A stretch of DNA of 8,278 nucleotides from the NCBI GenBank assembly GCA_021159105.1, contig JAGGSM010000267.1, positions 1 to 8,278 of the forward strand, given 5' to 3'. The position numbers and the translations under genes are program-made. Positions within the stretch are counted from its first letter, which is position 1; each line of letters opens with the position of its first letter. Source of the DNA: Candidatus Bipolaricaulota bacterium. Lineage in GTDB: Bacteria > Bipolaricaulota > Bipolaricaulia > UBA7950 > UBA9294. This document shows, piece after piece, positions 6,711-8,278 of this stretch. The notes below the pieces were generated by a model. The model ran no database searches. It was not told the origin of the DNA and worked only from the letters and a program-made list of their open reading frames with translations.

Positions 6711-8278
6711 ATGCAGATAAGTGGCGGTTATGTGAGAAGGTACCTCCGGGTAGATCTTAGTGCGAGAACGACCGAAGAACACGAGATCACGCTAGAGATG
6801 GCCCGCACATTCTTGGGAGGAAACGGATTTGGTGTCAAGATCCTCTGGGACGAAGTTGCTCCTTCAGTCGATGCACTCTCTCCGGAGAACGTGCTTGTCA
6901 TTGCCACTGGCCCACTCGTTGGTACGGCCTGGCCTACCTCCGGGCGGATGGAAGCGATAACCAAGTCTCCTCTCACCGGTATCTATGGGGATTCAAACTG
7001 TGGTGGATACTTCGGTCCGGAGCTGAAATTTGCCGGATACGATATGCTGGTTATCACAGGCGCTGCTGATAGCCCTGTTACCCTGTGGATCGATAACGGC
7101 GAAGCATCCTTGGAAGATGCCAGCGGTCTGTGGGGGCTGGACACGATCGAGACGGAAGCGGCCATAAGGAAACGGAAGAACGATGATAAGATAAAGGTCG
7201 CCTGCATCGGTCCTGCAGGGGAGAACGGGGTCCGCTACGCCTCTATTCAAGTGACCCCCAACCGGAGCCTTGCCCGCAGCGGGATCGGGACGGTGATGGG
7301 ATCCAAGAAACTGAAGGCGATTGCAGTGCGAGGAAACAGGAAGGTTCCGATCGCGCACCCCGCTGAATTCACTAGCCTCTCTCGTGCCATGCACGAAAGG
7401 ATTAGAAAGAACGAGTTCTACCCTGCCCTTGCTCGTTACGGTACCTCTGGATTGGTGATGCTCATGAACGAGATCGGTCGCTTTCCTACCAACAACTTCC
7501 AGTCCGGTGATTTCGCCCTTGCTGAGAAGATCGGAGCGGAGATCCTCCATGACAAATACTGGATCAAGGACGATGGCTGCTTTGCCTGTCCGATCCGCTG
7601 TGATAACGTCTATCGCGTGAGCGAGGGGGAGTTCGCTGGCACCGTTACATCGAGCTTCGAGTACGAGACGCTGAGCTCGTTGGGATCGGGAGTCGGTGTC
7701 AGCAGACTCGACGCGATCATTGCGGCGAACGACCGCTGCGACCGGTTGGGGCTCGACACCATCTCCACCGGCCGGTCGATCTCCTTCGCCATAGAGCTCT
7801 ACGAGAAGGGGATCCTCACGAAGAAGGACACCGGCGGGCTCGCCCTCGAATGGGGTGATCACCACGTGGTCCTCCAACTGATCGAGCAGATCGCCAACCG
7901 CGAAGGGCTGGGTGCGATCCTTGCAGAAGGCGTACGCGTTGCTGCTGCCCAGATCGGCCGCGGTGCGGAGTACTACGCGATGGAGGTCAAGGGGCAGGAG
8001 ATCCCGGCCCAGGACGGCCGTGCCCACCAGTCGATGGGACTGGCGCATATCACCTCCACCCGCGGAGCCGATCACCTGAAGGCGTTCCCAACCATCGATG
8101 AAACCGGGAACCCCAATGAGGTCATCCGTCGCTACGGAGAAGAATACCTGCCGGAGATGGCCGATCCACACGCGACGAAGTACAAGCCGTTCCTGGTGAA
8201 AGACGGGGAGGACTTCGGCGCGGTCGTCGATTCAGTGGGGGTGTGCAAGTCGGGCGGTGCGTTCGTCATGGCCGAGAT
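6711..8278 (+). CDS. AOR-family tungsten oxidoreductase, second copy, truncated by window end
   Basis: This second aldehyde:ferredoxin oxidoreductase family protein has 522 complete codons visible and lacks roughly the last 100 residues because the window ends. The N-terminal motif YLRVDLSAR (11-19) is followed by FLGGNGFG, SPLTGIYG (86-93), NCGGYFGPELKFAGYD (96-111, closely matching classical AOR), GPAGENGVRYAS, and the RSGIGTVMGSKKLKA segment. The [4Fe-4S] ligands are C290-x2-C293-x3-C297 and C512 in DSVGVC. The pterin motif DRLGLD is followed by TISTG, and RGADH gives the active-site H455. FEYET (316-320) replaces the usual GPEYET. All catalytic features visible are intact and there is no internal stop. 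It is clearly homologous to the upstream AOR but well diverged, so it is not a recent tandem duplicate. No ferredoxin-like partner gene is seen in the window. Aldehyde oxidation is a firm family-level call; the particular aldehyde is unknown. Confidence 0.93.
   Translation, partial: MQISGGYVRRYLRVDLSARTTEEHEITLEMARTFLGGNGFGVKILWDEVAPSVDALSPENVLVIATGPLVGTAWPTSGRMEAITKSPLTGIYGDSNCGGYFGPELKFAGYDMLVITGAADSPVTLWIDNGEASLEDASGLWGLDTIETEAAIRKRKNDDKIKVACIGPAGENGVRYASIQVTPNRSLARSGIGTVMGSKKLKAIAVRGNRKVPIAHPAEFTSLSRAMHERIRKNEFYPALARYGTSGLVMLMNEIGRFPTNNFQSGDFALAEKIGAEILHDKYWIKDDGCFACPIRCDNVYRVSEGEFAGTVTSSFEYETLSSLGSGVGVSRLDAIIAANDRCDRLGLDTISTGRSISFAIELYEKGILTKKDTGGLALEWGDHHVVLQLIEQIANREGLGAILAEGVRVAAAQIGRGAEYYAMEVKGQEIPAQDGRAHQSMGLAHITSTRGADHLKAFPTIDETGNPNEVIRRYGEEYLPEMADPHATKYKPFLVKDGEDFGAVVDSVGVCKSGGAFVMAE

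Noticed and set aside
5101..6979. Identical 14-nt stretch at 5101-5114 and 6966-6979
   Set aside because: It encodes the shared AOR motif SPLTG in both genes, so it is protein conservation and not a DNA repeat.
6993..8171. 392-codon open frame on the minus strand
   Set aside because: It lies wholly opposite the second AOR, whose motifs are unmistakable. Its translation shows no recognisable domain, and it is explained by the codon bias of the sense strand.
1..8278. Search for promoters, terminators, tRNA/rRNA, IS elements, CRISPR or attachment sites
   Set aside because: No spacer longer than 7 nt exists between genes, and I saw no inverted repeats with T-runs, transposase motifs, regularly spaced repeats or tRNA-like folds.

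Overview
This window is one unbroken, single-strand (+) block of six tightly packed genes, with no intergenic gap longer than 7 nt. It looks like the interior of a polycistronic operon: its left edge lies at the start of a flavoprotein gene and its right edge cuts a tungsten-enzyme gene. There is no promoter, terminator, RNA gene, mobile element or CRISPR. The source is most likely an anaerobic prokaryote of moderate GC content (local hand counts run from about 42% to 77%, mostly 50-65%). The anaerobic reading rests on two tandem aldehyde:ferredoxin oxidoreductase (AOR) family genes and an HdrD/GlcF-type iron-sulfur protein. Several junctions carry Shine-Dalgarno sequences of the GGAG(G)TGA type. 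I cannot place the organism from these genes; an uncultured bacterial lineage is a guess.

Layout: (1) 56-1474, FAD-binding (PCMH-type) dehydrogenase; (2) 1464-2615, GlcF/HdrD-like (Fe-S) protein with two CCG domains, the evident electron-transfer partner of gene 1; (3) 2623-3927, ADP-ribosylglycohydrolase-family protein with an extra N-terminal region of about 110 residues; (4) 3924-4859, ribokinase (rbsK), overlapping gene 3 by ATGA; (5) 4861-6708, AOR-family oxidoreductase split by an in-frame TAG at codon 316; (6) 6711-8278, a second, distinct AOR-family gene, running off the window.

Working model (inference): the glycohydrolase releases ribose from a riboside or ADP-ribose-type compound and the ribokinase phosphorylates it. 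One or both AORs oxidise aldehydes with ferredoxin as acceptor, and the flavoprotein/Fe-S pair oxidises another carbon intermediate, possibly a hydroxy acid or alcohol. The substrates are not determined. The flavoprotein lacks the HxGDGNxH motif of classical D-lactate/glycolate-type enzymes, so that label should not be carried over uncritically.

The strongest anomaly is the amber codon inside the first AOR. Reading frame, length and downstream catalytic motifs continue perfectly after it, and all five gene terminators in the window are TGA. A recent nonsense mutation, a sequence error and true TAG recoding (for example pyrrolysine) all remain open.
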